NCBI RefSeq assembly: GCF_900113225.1
Contig: NZ_FOZE01000001.1
Coordinates: forward strand, 496,001-560,000
Length of the DNA stretch: 64,000 bases
From: Mitsuaria sp. PDC51
Lineage (GTDB): Bacteria > Pseudomonadota > Gammaproteobacteria > Burkholderiales > Burkholderiaceae_C
Direction: 5' to 3'
Of this stretch, positions 53,234 through 63,696 are shown piece after piece (the first letter of the stretch is position 1; every line of letters starts with the position of its first letter). The notes beneath the pieces were generated by a model. It was not told where the DNA came from. It searched no databases and worked only from the letters and a program-made list of their open reading frames with translations. Position numbers and translations under genes: made by a program.

Positions 53234-54187
53234 TCATGCATTGAGCGCCACCCATCGGCCTTGCACCTGCAGGATCAGCAGGCGGTGGTGGAAGACGCGC
53301 TGCAGCGCGTCGTGCGTGGCGGGGTCGTGGGGCGGGCCCTGGTGGACGATGCGGCCGCCATCCATGACGACCAGCGTGTCCGCCTGCAGCGCGACATTGA
53401 GTTCATGCAGCACGCTGACCACCGCGCCGCCCGCCGCGACGCGGCCGCGCACGATGCGCGCCCAGTCGCTCTGGTGCGGCGGATCCAGGTGGGCCAGCGG
53501 CTCGTCCATCAGCAGCACGCCGGAATGCACCGCCAGCGCCCGCGCCAGCAGCACCCGCTGGCGCTCGCCGCCGGAGAGGCTGCCCAGCGCGCGGTCCCGC
53601 CAGTCCCAGCTCTGCGTCTGGCGCATCGCATGCTCGACCGCGGCATGGTCGGCCGCGCTCGCCGGCGCCAGCCAGGGCTGGTGGGGCAGGCGGCCGAGCA
53701 TCGCGATGTCGTAGGCGGTCAGGTCCTCGGACGCGGTCTCGTTCTGGCCCAGCCACGCGACCTGGCGCGCACGCGCCTTCGCCGGCCAGGTCGGCCACGG
53801 CTTGCCGTCCAGCGTCAGCGTGCCGTCGAAGGGCAGCAGGCCGGCGATCGCGCGCAGCAGCGTGGACTTGCCGGCGCCGTTCGGGCCGACGATGGCCGTC
53901 CACGCGCGCGGCGCGGGCGCCAGCGACAGCGGGTGCAGGACCTGGCGGTGGCCCAGCGACAGCGCGCGGAGCTCGATGCGCAGCGCGGGCACGTGGCCGA
54001 GCGTCACGGCGTCGGGCGCCGTCGCGGCACCGCCGGTGAGGCCAGCATCCATGGCGACGGTGGCGGACGCGACATCGGCCGCGGTCGCGGACGTGCTCGC
54101 GTCCCCGGTCGCGAAGGATGCGCCAGAGCTTGTGGGCACGCCGCCAGCGCCTGGCCGGCCGCCGTCGTCGAATCGGGCGGCGCTCAT
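53234..54187 (-). CDS. btuD: Vitamin B12 ABC transporter ATP-binding protein
   Basis: A 317-residue ABC ATPase with Walker A IVGPNGAGKSTLLRAIAG (about residues 98-115), signature SLSGGERQR (about 200) and Walker B GVLLMDEPLAHLD (about 220), plus the His switch in SVLHELN. The first 60 residues are an Ala/Gly/Thr/Ser-rich extension of no known role. It is followed downstream by cobB and overlaps the btuC stop by four bases. Context with BtuF, BtuC and the riboswitch identifies the corrinoid substrate. Confidence 0.94.
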   Translation of the reverse strand: MSAARFDDGGRPGAGGVPTSSGASFATGDASTSATAADVASATVAMDAGLTGGAATAPDAVTLGHVPALRIELRALSLGHRQVLHPLSLAPAPRAWTAIVGPNGAGKSTLLRAIAGLLPFDGTLTLDGKPWPTWPAKARARQVAWLGQNETASEDLTAYDIAMLGRLPHQPWLAPASAADHAAVEHAMRQTQSWDWRDRALGSLSGGERQRVLLARALAVHSGVLLMDEPLAHLDPPHQSDWARIVRGRVAAGGAVVSVLHELNVALQADTLVVMDGGRIVHQGPPHDPATHDALQRVFHHRLLILQVQGRWVALNA

Positions 54188-55233
54188 TGGCCGCCTCCCG
54201 CGCCGCCGAAATGCGCCTTGCGTCTATGCATCAGCCACAGCAGGTAGCTGCCGCCCAGCAGCGCGGTGATGATGCCCACCGGCAGTTCCTGCGGCGCGAT
54301 GACCCAGCGGGCGGCGATGTCGGCCGCCAGCAGCAGCGCGCCGCCGGTCAGCGCGGACAGCAGCAGCAGCGCGCCATGCGTCGTCGGTCCCCAGCTGCGC
54401 ACCAGGTGCGGCGCGACCAGGCCGACGAAGGCGATCAGCCCGCACTGCGCGACCGCCGCGCCCGTCGCCAGCGAGAGCGCCGCGATCAGCAGCAGCCGGA
54501 TGAGCGTGAGGCGCTGGCCCAGCGAGCGGGCGGTGTCCTCGCCCAGCGTCAGCGCGTCCAGCGTGCGGCTGCAGCCGAGCGCCGTCAGCAGGCACAGGCC
54601 CAGGGCGACGGCCATGACCTGCACCGCGCTCCAGCCGACATAACCGGTGCTGCCCAGCATGAAGGCCTGCATCGCGCGCAGGATGTCGGGGTTCATGAGC
54701 GTCAGCAGCGCGGCGCCTGAGCCCAGCACCACGCCGACGACGACCCCGGCCAGCAGCAGGCGCAGGCTCTGCGTGACGCCGCGCGCCAGCACCAGCGTGA
54801 GCAGCACCGCGCCGATGGCGCCGACGAAGGCCGCGCCGGTCATGCCGACGCGCAGCGCCAGCGCCGCCGCCGCCGGCGAGATGCCCATGACGAAGAGCAG
54901 CGCGGCCACGCCCAGCGATGCGCCGGCGGAGCAGCCGAGCAGGTAGGGATCGGCCAGCGGGTTGCGGAACAGGCCCTGCGCGACCGCGCCGGCCAGCGCC
55001 AGCAGCGCGCCCGCCAGCCAGGCGCCGAGGGAGCGCGGCGCGCGGATGTCCCAGAGGATCAGCCGCATCGTGTCGCCGGCCTCGGTCCAGGGACTCCAGC
55101 CCAGGCTGCCGATCGCCAGGCCCAGCGCGAGCAGCACCGCGCCCAGCACGAGCAGCGCGACGAACTGCGCGGCGGTCCTGGCGGACGCGGCCGATGCGGC
55201 CGATGCAGCCGACGGAGCGGACTTGGCGCGCAT
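54184..55233 (-). CDS. btuC: Vitamin B12 ABC transporter permease
   Basis: A 349-residue FecCD-type inner-membrane permease with about 10 spans. Characteristic blocks are RAPRSLGAWLAGALLALAGAVAQGLFRNPLADPYLLGCSAGA (residues about 66-107), LAGVVVGVVLGSGAALLTL and CGLIAFVGLVAPHLVRSWGPTTH near the C-terminal third. The start overlaps the btuF stop by one base (TGATG), and the stop overlaps btuD by four bases. The N-terminus has a run of SAASAASAASA from a short repeat. Confidence 0.95.
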   Translation of the reverse strand: MRAKSAPSAASAASAASARTAAQFVALLVLGAVLLALGLAIGSLGWSPWTEAGDTMRLILWDIRAPRSLGAWLAGALLALAGAVAQGLFRNPLADPYLLGCSAGASLGVAALLFVMGISPAAAALALRVGMTGAAFVGAIGAVLLTLVLARGVTQSLRLLLAGVVVGVVLGSGAALLTLMNPDILRAMQAFMLGSTGYVGWSAVQVMAVALGLCLLTALGCSRTLDALTLGEDTARSLGQRLTLIRLLLIAALSLATGAAVAQCGLIAFVGLVAPHLVRSWGPTTHGALLLLSALTGGALLLAADIAARWVIAPQELPVGIITALLGGSYLLWLMHRRKAHFGGAGGGQ

Positions 55234-56171
55234 CAGCGCATGCCTCCGGGCGGGGCGTTGAAGGGCGTGGTCGGCCAGGCCACCGGCCCCTGCGCCGCCT
55301 CGCGCAGGCAGCGCGCCATCAGCGCCGCGGCTTCCGACATGCGCGGGCCGGGGCGCACCAGCACGTCGGACTCGGCCGGCACCCAGACGCAGATGCGCTG
55401 CTGCTTGACGGCGCGGATCGCGGACCAGCCCGGCCGCTGCGGCAGGCCCGCGGCGTTGCGCTGGCCGACCATGATCACCTGCGGGTCGGCGCGGACGATG
55501 AACTCGGGATTGAGCTTGGGGAAGGGCCCGAGCTCGGCCGGGATGATGTTCTTCGCGCCGAGCCGGGCCAGGATCTCGCCCATGAAGGAGGCGGTGCCGG
55601 CGCCATAGGGTCCGGCGTCGACCTCGTAATAGACGCTCAGCCCGCGCGCGGCCGGCGGCAGCGTGGCGGCGCTCTGCGCGATGTGGCCGTCGACCCGGTT
55701 CCACAGGCGGCGCGCGTCGTCCTCCTTGCCGAGCAGCCGGCCCATCTTGCCCAGCACCCGCTGGACGTCGTTCATGCTCTTGGGCTCCAGCGCCAGGACA
55801 CGCAGGCCCAAGCCCTCCAGGCGATCGATGACGCGCGCCGAGACGCCGGCCACGACGACGTCGGGCTTGAGCGCGACCAGGGCCTCGATGCTGGTGTCGT
55901 CCAGGCCGCCGAGCCGGGGCAGCTTCTGCACGCTGGCGGGGAAGTTGGAGAAGCGGTCGACGCCCACGACCTTGGCGCAATCGCCCAGCTCGCAGATGGT
56001 CTCGGTCAGCGAAGGCAGCAGGCTGACGATGCGCCGCGGCACGTCCGGCAAGGTCACCGTGTGCCCGCGGTCGTCCTGGATCGTGATCGGCGCGGCGACC
56101 GCCGAGGTCGCGGTCAGCACCAGCGTGGCCAGCGACAACGCGGCGCGGCTCAGGGGTCCCATCGACTTCAT
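55233..56171 (-). CDS. btuF: Vitamin B12-binding periplasmic protein
   Basis: A 312-residue class III periplasmic binding protein. The Sec signal ends near residue 27 (TSAVAAP). The corrinoid-binding fold shows RIVSLLPSLTETICELG (residues about 47-63) and VVVAGVSARVIDRLEGLGLRVLAL. It delivers corrinoid from BtuB to BtuCD. ATG 56171 overlaps the cobU stop by four bases; its stop overlaps btuC by one base. Confidence 0.94.
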   Translation of the reverse strand: MKSMGPLSRAALSLATLVLTATSAVAAPITIQDDRGHTVTLPDVPRRIVSLLPSLTETICELGDCAKVVGVDRFSNFPASVQKLPRLGGLDDTSIEALVALKPDVVVAGVSARVIDRLEGLGLRVLALEPKSMNDVQRVLGKMGRLLGKEDDARRLWNRVDGHIAQSAATLPPAARGLSVYYEVDAGPYGAGTASFMGEILARLGAKNIIPAELGPFPKLNPEFIVRADPQVIMVGQRNAAGLPQRPGWSAIRAVKQQRICVWVPAESDVLVRPGPRMSEAAALMARCLREAAQGPVAWPTTPFNAPPGGMR

Positions 56172-56794
56172 CGCTTGTTCTCCTCGTTGTCCGTGGCGTC
56201 GACGCGCTCGCGGGCGGCGGCCTCGTTGTCGTCCTGGTCCTCGTCGAGCGGCTCGACCGGACGCGTCCACGGTTGGCCGGCCACCATCAGCGTCAGCTCG
56301 CCGCACTGCCGCGCGACCTGCTGGTTGAGCCGGCCGAGTTCGTCCACATAGGCGCGCACCTCGCGGCCCATCGGCATCACGCCCCATCCGACCTCGTTGG
56401 ACACGAAGATCACCGGCGAGGCCAGCGTCGGCAGCAGGCGCCGCAGTCCGGAGCACTCGGCGCGCCAGTCGTCCAGGCGCGGCGCGCCGGCCATCGGCAT
56501 CAGCCAGTTGGTGAGCCACAGCGTCAGGCAGTCGACGACCAGCAGCCGCTGGGGCGATGCCGCCGCCCGCAGCGCCTCGCACAGCCGCAGCGGCGCCTCG
56601 ACGGTGTCGAAGCCGGCCGGACGGTCGGCGCGGTGGCGGGCGATGCGCTCGCGCATCTCGTCGTCATGGGCCTCGGCGGTCGCGACCACCGTGACCCGAT
56701 GGCCCGGCGTGCGCGCCCAGCGCAGCGCGAGGCGCTCCGCATGGCGCGACTTGCCGCTGCGCTGGCCGCCGACGATCAGGTGATGAGCAGGCAT
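56168..56794 (-). CDS. cobU: Adenosylcobinamide kinase / adenosylcobinamide-phosphate guanylyltransferase
   Basis: A 208-residue bifunctional enzyme (called CobP in aerobic bacteria) that phosphorylates adenosylcobinamide and transfers GMP. The P-loop VGGQRSGKSRHAERLA is at residues 8-23. Other blocks: VVATAEAHDDEMRERIARHRADRP and VVDCLTLWLTNWLM, and IFVSNEVGWGVMP. The C-terminal 35 residues are acidic/Glu-rich and unusual. It follows btuB by 83 bases on the same strand and overlaps btuF. Confidence 0.95.
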   Translation of the reverse strand: MPAHHLIVGGQRSGKSRHAERLALRWARTPGHRVTVVATAEAHDDEMRERIARHRADRPAGFDTVEAPLRLCEALRAAASPQRLLVVDCLTLWLTNWLMPMAGAPRLDDWRAECSGLRRLLPTLASPVIFVSNEVGWGVMPMGREVRAYVDELGRLNQQVARQCGELTLMVAGQPWTRPVEPLDEDQDDNEAAARERVDATDNEENKR

Positions 56795-56877
56795 CCGAGG
56801 CTCCGGGGCGAAGGGGAAGTGCGGACCTTACCGCGAGGGTCCGCGTGGCGGGGAACGACGGTCGAGGCGGGCAGCGT

Positions 56878-58797
<1,920 letters not shown>

Positions 58798-58917
58798 GAG
58801 AACGGACCAACGACGGGTTCAGGGCCCTGCTCACCCGCAGGACGTCTGAGGAACGATGCCGCCGGCTGCGTCGTCGATCCACCGGGTGGGCGGGTCGGGA
58901 TCGGCTGGCGGGCACCA

Positions 58918-59150
58918 CCTGTTGGCCGGTATCCGGGCTGGTGGCCGCTGCCTGTGTCCTTCCCAGCGCGGGCGCGCCAGTGGACATGGGGACAGGCAGT
59001 GCCGGCGGCGCGCCGGGTCCTTCGTCAGGATCCGGGGCGCGCGGCCGGCGGCCACTTACCGTTGCGGGGACAGCTCAGGTTGGCTCGCGCATCGGCGATG
59101 CGCCCGCTTCCTGATTCCCGTTTAACTGCACGGACGCAATGTCCGCGCGA
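58918..59150 (-). ncRNA. Cobalamin riboswitch
   Basis: On the minus strand the conserved core is seen in order: TTAAACGGGAATC, then CTGTCCCCGCAACGGTAAG (variant of the GCTGCCCCCGCAACTGTAAG core), a variable GC-rich arm, CCACTGG...CTGGGAAGG, and the B12-box AGCCCGGATACCGGCC (58924-58939). It lies between the Pro/Lys-rich gene and btuB, with about 120 bases to the btuB ATG. The final stretch includes a hairpin (CCTGC/GCAGG) that could form the expression platform. It should repress btuB and the genes downstream when adenosylcobalamin is plentiful. Confidence 0.92.
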
Positions 59151-59168
59151 GCACCAACGGCGCGCATT

Positions 59169-59747
59169 CTAGCGAGGTGTTTCCGCCTCGCCGCGTCTGG
59201 GCAGTGGCTGGAGCGCGCCATCGCCGACCATCGCGGGCGCCTTCTTGCCGGGCTTGGTCGTCGGCTTGGGCGGCAGCGACGGGTCGGGCGACTTCGGCAG
59301 CTTGGGCTTCTTCCTGGGCGGCTGCTTCGGATCCTTGGGCTTGGGCTTCTTCGGATCGGCGGGCTTGGAGGGGCGCGTCGACGCCTTCGGCGGCCGGGGT
59401 TCGATGGAGCCGTCGATGCCGGCGGCGGCGGGCGCGGGCGATTGCGCCGCGAGGCGTTCGCGTTCGCGCTGCCGCGTTGCGAGCTCGCGGGACTCGTCGG
59501 CGGCGCGCTTTCGGGCGGCGGCGGCCTCCTTCGGATCGACGCGGTCCTGCGGCAGGTCCAGCGCCTGCGACGGGCCGTCGGGGCAGGGGCTGTCGCGCAG
59601 GTCCAGGCCCTGCGGGCCGCAGCGGTAGTAGCCGAAGGTGCGTTCCTGCGCGGGCTTGGGCTTGGCGCTCTCGGGCTGCGCGTGCGCCGCGCCGAACATG
59701 AGGACCAGCACAACAGTCATCAGGATCGAGGGGGCGCGCGTCGGCAT
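59169..59747 (-). CDS. Secreted Pro/Lys-rich protein of unknown function
   Basis: A 192-residue exported protein: signal MPTRAPSILMTVVLVLMFGAA (cleaved near QPES, residue about 25), then a small domain YYRCGPQGLDLRDSPCPDG (residues about 40-58) of the 'cysteine-containing, DUF4124-like' kind that precedes charged regions in many Burkholderiales, then a coiled Arg/Glu stretch (AAARKRAADESRELATRQRERERLAAQ), and a Lys/Pro-rich tail (PKKPKPKDPKQPPRKKPKLPK). The tail could bind peptidoglycan or nucleic acid. It starts one base after the pth stop. Confidence 0.78.
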   Translation of the reverse strand: MPTRAPSILMTVVLVLMFGAAHAQPESAKPKPAQERTFGYYRCGPQGLDLRDSPCPDGPSQALDLPQDRVDPKEAAAARKRAADESRELATRQRERERLAAQSPAPAAAGIDGSIEPRPPKASTRPSKPADPKKPKPKDPKQPPRKKPKLPKSPDPSLPPKPTTKPGKKAPAMVGDGALQPLPRRGEAETPR

Positions 59748-59748
59748 G

Positions 59749-60489
59749 TCAGGCTCCGGAGGTCGGGGGAACGGGATCGGGAACGGGGGGAGTGGACGTC
59801 GCCGGCGTGGCGGCGGCCGACGCCCCCATCGGTGGGGCGTCCGCCGGGGCGCCTGTCGGGGCGCCCGGTTTCGGCGGCAGGTGGGCGGGGCGGGGGGGCT
59901 TGGGTCTGGGCGGCTTGGCATGCAGCAGCGCCACGGCCTTGGCCATGTCGCCGGCGGTCATCAGCTTGAAGGCCTCGAAGGACTTGGCGATGCTGTCCTC
60001 CACCGCCTGGCGCTCCGCCAGCGGCGGCTTGCGCAGCACGTAGCCGGCAACCTCGCCCTTGTGGCCCGGATGGCCGATGCCCAGCCGCAAGCGCCAGAAG
60101 TTCGCGCTGCCCAGCTGGGCCTGCATGTCCTTCAGGCCGTTGTGGCCGGCGTTGCCGCCGCCCTGCTTGAGCTTGAGCTCGCCCGGCGCGATCTCGAGCT
60201 CGTCGTGGATCGCCAGGATCTCCTCCGGCGCGATCTTGAAGAAACGCGCCAGCGCCGCCACCGACTTGCCGGAGAGATTCATGTAGGTCATGGGCTGCAG
60301 CAGCCAGATCGGACCGGCGGCGCCCGGCGCATCGTTGACGCGCGCCACCAGGCCGAAGTACTTGGTGTCCAGCTGCGGCGTGACCTTGAGGCCGCGCGCC
60401 AGCGCGTCGATCCACCAGAACCCGGCGTTGTGCCGCGTGTCCTCATATTCCGGGCCGGGATTGCCCAAGCCGACAAAGAGACGAATCAT
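59749..60489 (-). CDS. pth: Peptidyl-tRNA hydrolase with C-terminal extension
   Basis: A 246-residue enzyme recycling peptidyl-tRNA. Catalytic residues: Asn10, His20 and Asp in [19 protein letters not shown] and the [10 protein letters not shown] stretch (about residues 93-102). The typical Pth is about 190 residues; the last 55 here are Pro/Ala-rich ([20 protein letters not shown]), an extension with no known role. The start follows GGAGG-like purines. A terminator hairpin separates it from rplY upstream; a secreted-protein gene follows one base after the stop. Confidence 0.95.
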   Translation of the reverse strand: MIRLFVGLGNPGPEYEDTRHNAGFWWIDALARGLKVTPQLDTKYFGLVARVNDAPGAAGPIWLLQPMTYMNLSGKSVAALARFFKIAPEEILAIHDELEIAPGELKLKQGGGNAGHNGLKDMQAQLGSANFWRLRLGIGHPGHKGEVAGYVLRKPPLAERQAVEDSIAKSFEAFKLMTAGDMAKAVALLHAKPPRPKPPRPAHLPPKPGAPTGAPADAPPMGASAAATPATSTPPVPDPVPPTSGA

Positions 60490-60522
60490 GGGGAGGAATT
60501 ATCAGCGTCGAGCCCAAATGCA

Positions 60523-60546
60523 GAAGGCCCCGCAAGCGGGGCCTTC
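60523..60546 (-). terminator. Hairpin terminator between rplY and pth
   Basis: GAAGGCCCCGC-AA-GCGGGGCCTTC forms an 11-base stem (loop GCAAGC if the tip is open). On the minus strand, which carries rplY upstream, it lies about 55 bases after the rplY stop and is followed by TGCATTTGG. It partly separates rplY from pth. Confidence 0.7.
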
Positions 60547-60601
60547 TTCGGGGCGATGGACACGTGCCTCGTCAGCTGCATGCCCGTCGCAGAGGAAGAA
60601 A

Positions 60602-61219
60602 TTACTTCTTCTTCTTTTTCTTGTCGTCCGCGGCCGGAGCGGCGGCCACCACGATCTCTTCCACGACCGGGGGCACCGGGGTGGCGACGACCGGGTTCGG
60701 CTTGCCGTGCGTCACGACCTTGATGTGATCGGCCAGCTTCAGGTCGTTCACATGGATCGAGTGACCCATCGTCAGGTTGCTCAGGTCCACTTCGATGAAC
60801 TCGGGCAGCTGTTGCGCCAGGCAGGTGATTTCCAGCTGGGTCAGCACGTGGTTCACGGTGCCCTTGTCGGTCTTGACGGCCGGCGACTCGGCTTCACCGA
60901 CGAAGTGCAGCGGCACCTTCTTGGTGATGCGGGTCGTGGCGTCGACGCGCTGGAAGTCCACGTGCAGCACTTGCTGCTTGTACGGGTGCATCTGGAAGTC
61001 ACGCAGCAGCACTTGCGTGGTCTTGCCGTCCACTTCCATGTCGAGGATGGAGCTGTGGAAAGCTTCCTTCTTCATGGCGTGGTACAGCGCGTTGTGGTCC
61101 AGCTCGACCAGGGCCGGCTCGCCAGCACCGTAGACGATGCCGGGCACCTTGCCGGCGAAACGCAGGCGGCGGCTCGCTCCGGTCCCCTGCTGCTTACGCT
61201 CGAAAGCGACGAATTTCAT
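60602..61219 (-). CDS. rplY: 50S ribosomal protein L25, general stress protein Ctc form
   Basis: A 205-residue long-form L25 that binds 5S rRNA. The N-terminal domain begins [31 protein letters not shown] (residues 1-31); the second TL5-like domain covers about 100-190. It ends in a short stretch of lysines (DDKKKKKK). ATG 61219 follows TTGGAGTCAGAT with GGAG well placed; the in-frame ATG at 61231 is less likely. It is next to prs, the conserved Burkholderiales order. Confidence 0.96.
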   Translation of the reverse strand: MKFVAFERKQQGTGASRRLRFAGKVPGIVYGAGEPALVELDHNALYHAMKKEAFHSSILDMEVDGKTTQVLLRDFQMHPYKQQVLHVDFQRVDATTRITKKVPLHFVGEAESPAVKTDKGTVNHVLTQLEITCLAQQLPEFIEVDLSNLTMGHSIHVNDLKLADHIKVVTHGKPNPVVATPVPPVVEEIVVAAAPAADDKKKKKK

Positions 61220-61293
61220 ATCTGACTCCAAATTGACGGAGCACCCCCATGGCGCTCCGGTTGAAGGCCCCGCGACCAGGCACCTTCACGAAA

Positions 61294-61321
61294 CGGCCGC
61301 TGTCCTCGCGAACAGCGGCCG
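61294..61321 (-). terminator. Attenuator-like hairpin between prs and rplY
   Basis: CGGCCGCTGT / ACAGCGGCCG is a perfect 10-base stem with an 8-base loop, followed on the minus strand by TTTCG. It lies about 16 bases after the prs stop and could reduce read-through into rplY. Confidence 0.6.
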
Positions 61322-61336
61322 GAACTGGCAACGCGA

Positions 61337-62299
61337 TCAGAAGTTGTTGTTCTGCTCGCTGAAGAGGGAGGTCACCGATTCACCGTCCGAAATGCGGCGG
61401 ATGGTTTCGGCGAACAGGAAGGCAACGGACAGCTGGCGGATCTTGCCGCAGGCCTTGGCGGCTTCCGACAGCGGGATCGTGTTGCTGATGACGACTTCGT
61501 CCAGGTGGGAGCCGGCGATGCGCTCGATCGCCGGGCCCGACAGGATGGGATGGGTGCAGTAGGCGAAGACGCTCTTGGCGCCGCGGTCCTTCAGCACTTC
61601 CGCAGCCTTCACCAGCGTGCCGGCCGTGTCGATCATGTCGTCCATGATCACGCAGTTGCGGCCGTCGATCTCGCCGATGACGTGCATCACTTCCGAGACG
61701 TTGGCCGCCGGACGGCGCTTGTCGATGATCGCCAGGTCGCAGCCCAGCTGCTTGGCCAGCGCGCGGGCGCGCACCACGCCGCCGACGTCGGGGCTGACCA
61801 CCACCAGGTCGCTGTAGTTGCGGGCCTTCAGGTCCGACAGCAGCACCGGCGAGGCGTAGATGTTGTCGACCGGGATGTCGAAGAAGCCCTGGATCTGGTC
61901 CGCGTGCAGGTCCATGGTCAGGACGCGCTCGACGCCGACGGTCTCCAGCAGGTTGGCCACGACCTTGGCCGAGATGGGCACGCGCGTCGAACGCGGACGG
62001 CGGTCCTGGCGGGCATAACCGAAGTAGGGGATCACGGCGGTGATGCGGCGCGCGCTGGCGCGCTTCAACGCATCGACCATGATCAGCAGCTCCATCAGGT
62101 TCTCGTTCGTGGGCGCGCAGGTGGGCTGGATCACGAACACGTCGCGGGCGCGGACGTTCTGCTGGATCTCGACCGTCACTTCACCGTCGGAAAAACGACC
62201 GACCACGGCCTTGCCGAGCTCGAGGCCCAGATGCGAGGCGATTTCCTTGGAGAGGGACGGGTTAGCGTTACCCGTGAAGAGGACGGTATTGAGCAGCAC
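61337..62299 (-). CDS. prs: Ribose-phosphate pyrophosphokinase
   Basis: A 320-residue PRPP synthetase feeding nucleotide, histidine and NAD synthesis. The ATP loop [19 protein letters not shown] (residues about 97-115) and the PRPP-binding [19 protein letters not shown] (about residues 215-233) are intact, as is [15 protein letters not shown] near the start. Start is GTG at 62299 with AAGGA nine bases upstream (a nearby ATG at 62309 is out of frame). tRNA-Gln lies 70 bases upstream on the same strand, so the two may share a transcript. Confidence 0.96.
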   Translation of the reverse strand: MLLNTVLFTGNANPSLSKEIASHLGLELGKAVVGRFSDGEVTVEIQQNVRARDVFVIQPTCAPTNENLMELLIMVDALKRASARRITAVIPYFGYARQDRRPRSTRVPISAKVVANLLETVGVERVLTMDLHADQIQGFFDIPVDNIYASPVLLSDLKARNYSDLVVVSPDVGGVVRARALAKQLGCDLAIIDKRRPAANVSEVMHVIGEIDGRNCVIMDDMIDTAGTLVKAAEVLKDRGAKSVFAYCTHPILSGPAIERIAGSHLDEVVISNTIPLSEAAKACGKIRQLSVAFLFAETIRRISDGESVTSLFSEQNNNF

Positions 62300-62366
62300 G
62301 ACGGGCCATCCTTAGATTTATGGCCCGGTGGCCAACCCAGCGGGTCCCGGATTGAAACTGAGAATT

Positions 62367-62443
62367 TGGCAGGGGAGGAAGGACTCGAACCCTCGCATGT
62401 CGGAATCAAAATCCGATGCCTTAACCAACTTGGCGACTCCCCT
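62367..62443 (-). tRNA. tRNA-Gln (anticodon TTG)
   Basis: The minus strand folds into a cloverleaf: acceptor AGGGGAG/CTCCCCT, D-arm with GGTTAAGGC, anticodon stem ATCGGA-TTTTGAT-TCCGAC with anticodon TTG, and T-arm GAGGGTTCGAGTCCTTC. Discriminator G and an encoded CCA (62367-62369) follow. It lies between ispE and prs as is usual in Burkholderiales. Confidence 0.97.
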
Positions 62444-62481
62444 ACACAGGACATTGTTCGAGGAACAACACCCTACAACCT

Positions 62482-63585
62482 TCAGTCTTCCGCCCAGCCC
62501 CGCAAAGGGTGGACCGACAGACTGCGACACATCCTTCCGACCCAACCGTCCGGGAGTTCCTGGAACTCACCTTCCGGTGTCGCCTTGAGATTGCTCTCCA
62601 GGCCGGTGACCGTGTCCTTTTCCTGCACCGCGTTTTGCACTGCTGTTTGCGTTGCAATTCGCGAGGGCCGAACTATAGCAAAAACCGCACTGCCTGAACC
62701 CGTCATCCGAGAATTTTCGTAGCGGGTTTGCAACCATTCAAGCGCTGTCGATACTTCGTGACTGGCAGCTTCCGCGGGCGGTTGCAGATCATTTCTGCCC
62801 CAACCTTCGTACAACTGCTGCACGGGTATTTCTTGCGTTTGGTGATCGCGGCAGATATTGCCTTTGCGTTCACCCGAGCTATTGGCTTCGTCGCTTGGAA
62901 AATCCGCTACCGGGGTAACCAGACTATCTTCGCTGCGTCTGCCGTTCGCTGCAGGAAAGCCCGCTACTATAGCCACGCTTTCCGACCTTTGCAACAGCGG
63001 GCTCGAAAAAATTTCCTTGGTGCCGATGCTGACCGCGGGTTTGACCACCGCCAGGCGCAACTCGGGCACCGCCACCGGGGTGAGGACCTCGCCGATGCCT
63101 TCGACGAAGGCATTGCGCCCGCCGACGAAGAACGGCACGTCTGCGCCCAGTTGGAGCGCGATCGGCAATAGCCGCCGACGGGACCAGTTCAGCCCCCACA
63201 GCCGGTTCAGCGCCAGCAGCGTGCTGGCGGCATCCGAGGATCCGCCGCCCATGCCCGCGCCCGAGGGCAGGCGCTTCTCGATGTGGATGTCGGCGCCGAA
63301 GGCGCAGCCGCTGGCCTGCTGCAGCGCACGCGCGGCGCGCAGGCAGAGGTCGTCCGCCGGCAGCGCGTCGCCGCGGTCGTGGCGGCGCAGCGCGCCGTCC
63401 TCGCGGCGCTCGAAATGCAGCGTGTCAGTCCAGTCGACCAGCACGAACAGCGACTGCAGCAGGTGATAGCCGTCCGCCCGCTTGCCCACCACGTGCAGGA
63501 ACAGGTTGAGTTTGGCCGGCGCCGGCACGTCGTAGAGCGCCTTCAAGGGCGCAGCGGTGGAAATCGGGATCATGGGCGTCGACAT
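62482..63585 (-). CDS. ispE: 4-diphosphocytidyl-2-C-methyl-D-erythritol kinase, with insertion and tail
   Basis: A 367-residue GHMP kinase of isoprenoid (MEP pathway) synthesis. The start APAKLNLFLHVVGKRADGYHLL (residues about 22-43) and ATP loop LPSGAGMGGGSSDAASTLLAL (about 106-126) are typical. The C-terminal motif GSGSAVFA is near 297-304. Relatives have about 285 residues; here residues about 211-258 (62812-62955) are an extra, AT-richer stretch (GRRSEDSLVTPVADFPSDEANSSGERKGNICRDHQ...), and the protein runs 30 residues past the usual end. All frames stay open. ATG 63585 is chosen over upstream candidates. The tRNA-Gln gene lies just downstream. Confidence 0.92.
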   Translation of the reverse strand: MSTPMIPISTAAPLKALYDVPAPAKLNLFLHVVGKRADGYHLLQSLFVLVDWTDTLHFERREDGALRRHDRGDALPADDLCLRAARALQQASGCAFGADIHIEKRLPSGAGMGGGSSDAASTLLALNRLWGLNWSRRRLLPIALQLGADVPFFVGGRNAFVEGIGEVLTPVAVPELRLAVVKPAVSIGTKEIFSSPLLQRSESVAIVAGFPAANGRRSEDSLVTPVADFPSDEANSSGERKGNICRDHQTQEIPVQQLYEGWGRNDLQPPAEAASHEVSTALEWLQTRYENSRMTGSGSAVFAIVRPSRIATQTAVQNAVQEKDTVTGLESNLKATPEGEFQELPDGWVGRMCRSLSVHPLRGWAED

Positions 63586-63676
63586 GGCGGCGCAGTATGC
63601 CGCCGAGTATTCAGGGGCCGTGCGTGCGATTAACGAGCCGCGCGCGATTCCCTCGTGAAAAGTGCTCGAAAAATAC

Positions 63677-63693
63677 CCCGGCGCCACGCCGGG
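63677..63693 (-). terminator. Terminator between lolB and ispE
   Basis: Stem CCCGGCG/CGCCGGG (7 bp) with a TGG loop begins three bases after the lolB stop. On the minus strand it is followed by GTATTTTTCG, a clear T-run. It probably ends the lolB transcript and separates it from ispE. Confidence 0.75.
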
Positions 63694-63696
63694 ATA

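Noticed and set aside
62455-62470. TTGTTC-GAG-GAACAA hairpin between ispE and tRNA-Gln as an intrinsic terminator
   Set aside because: The stem is only 6 bases and AT-rich, without a T-run on the minus strand; it may simply be leader sequence.
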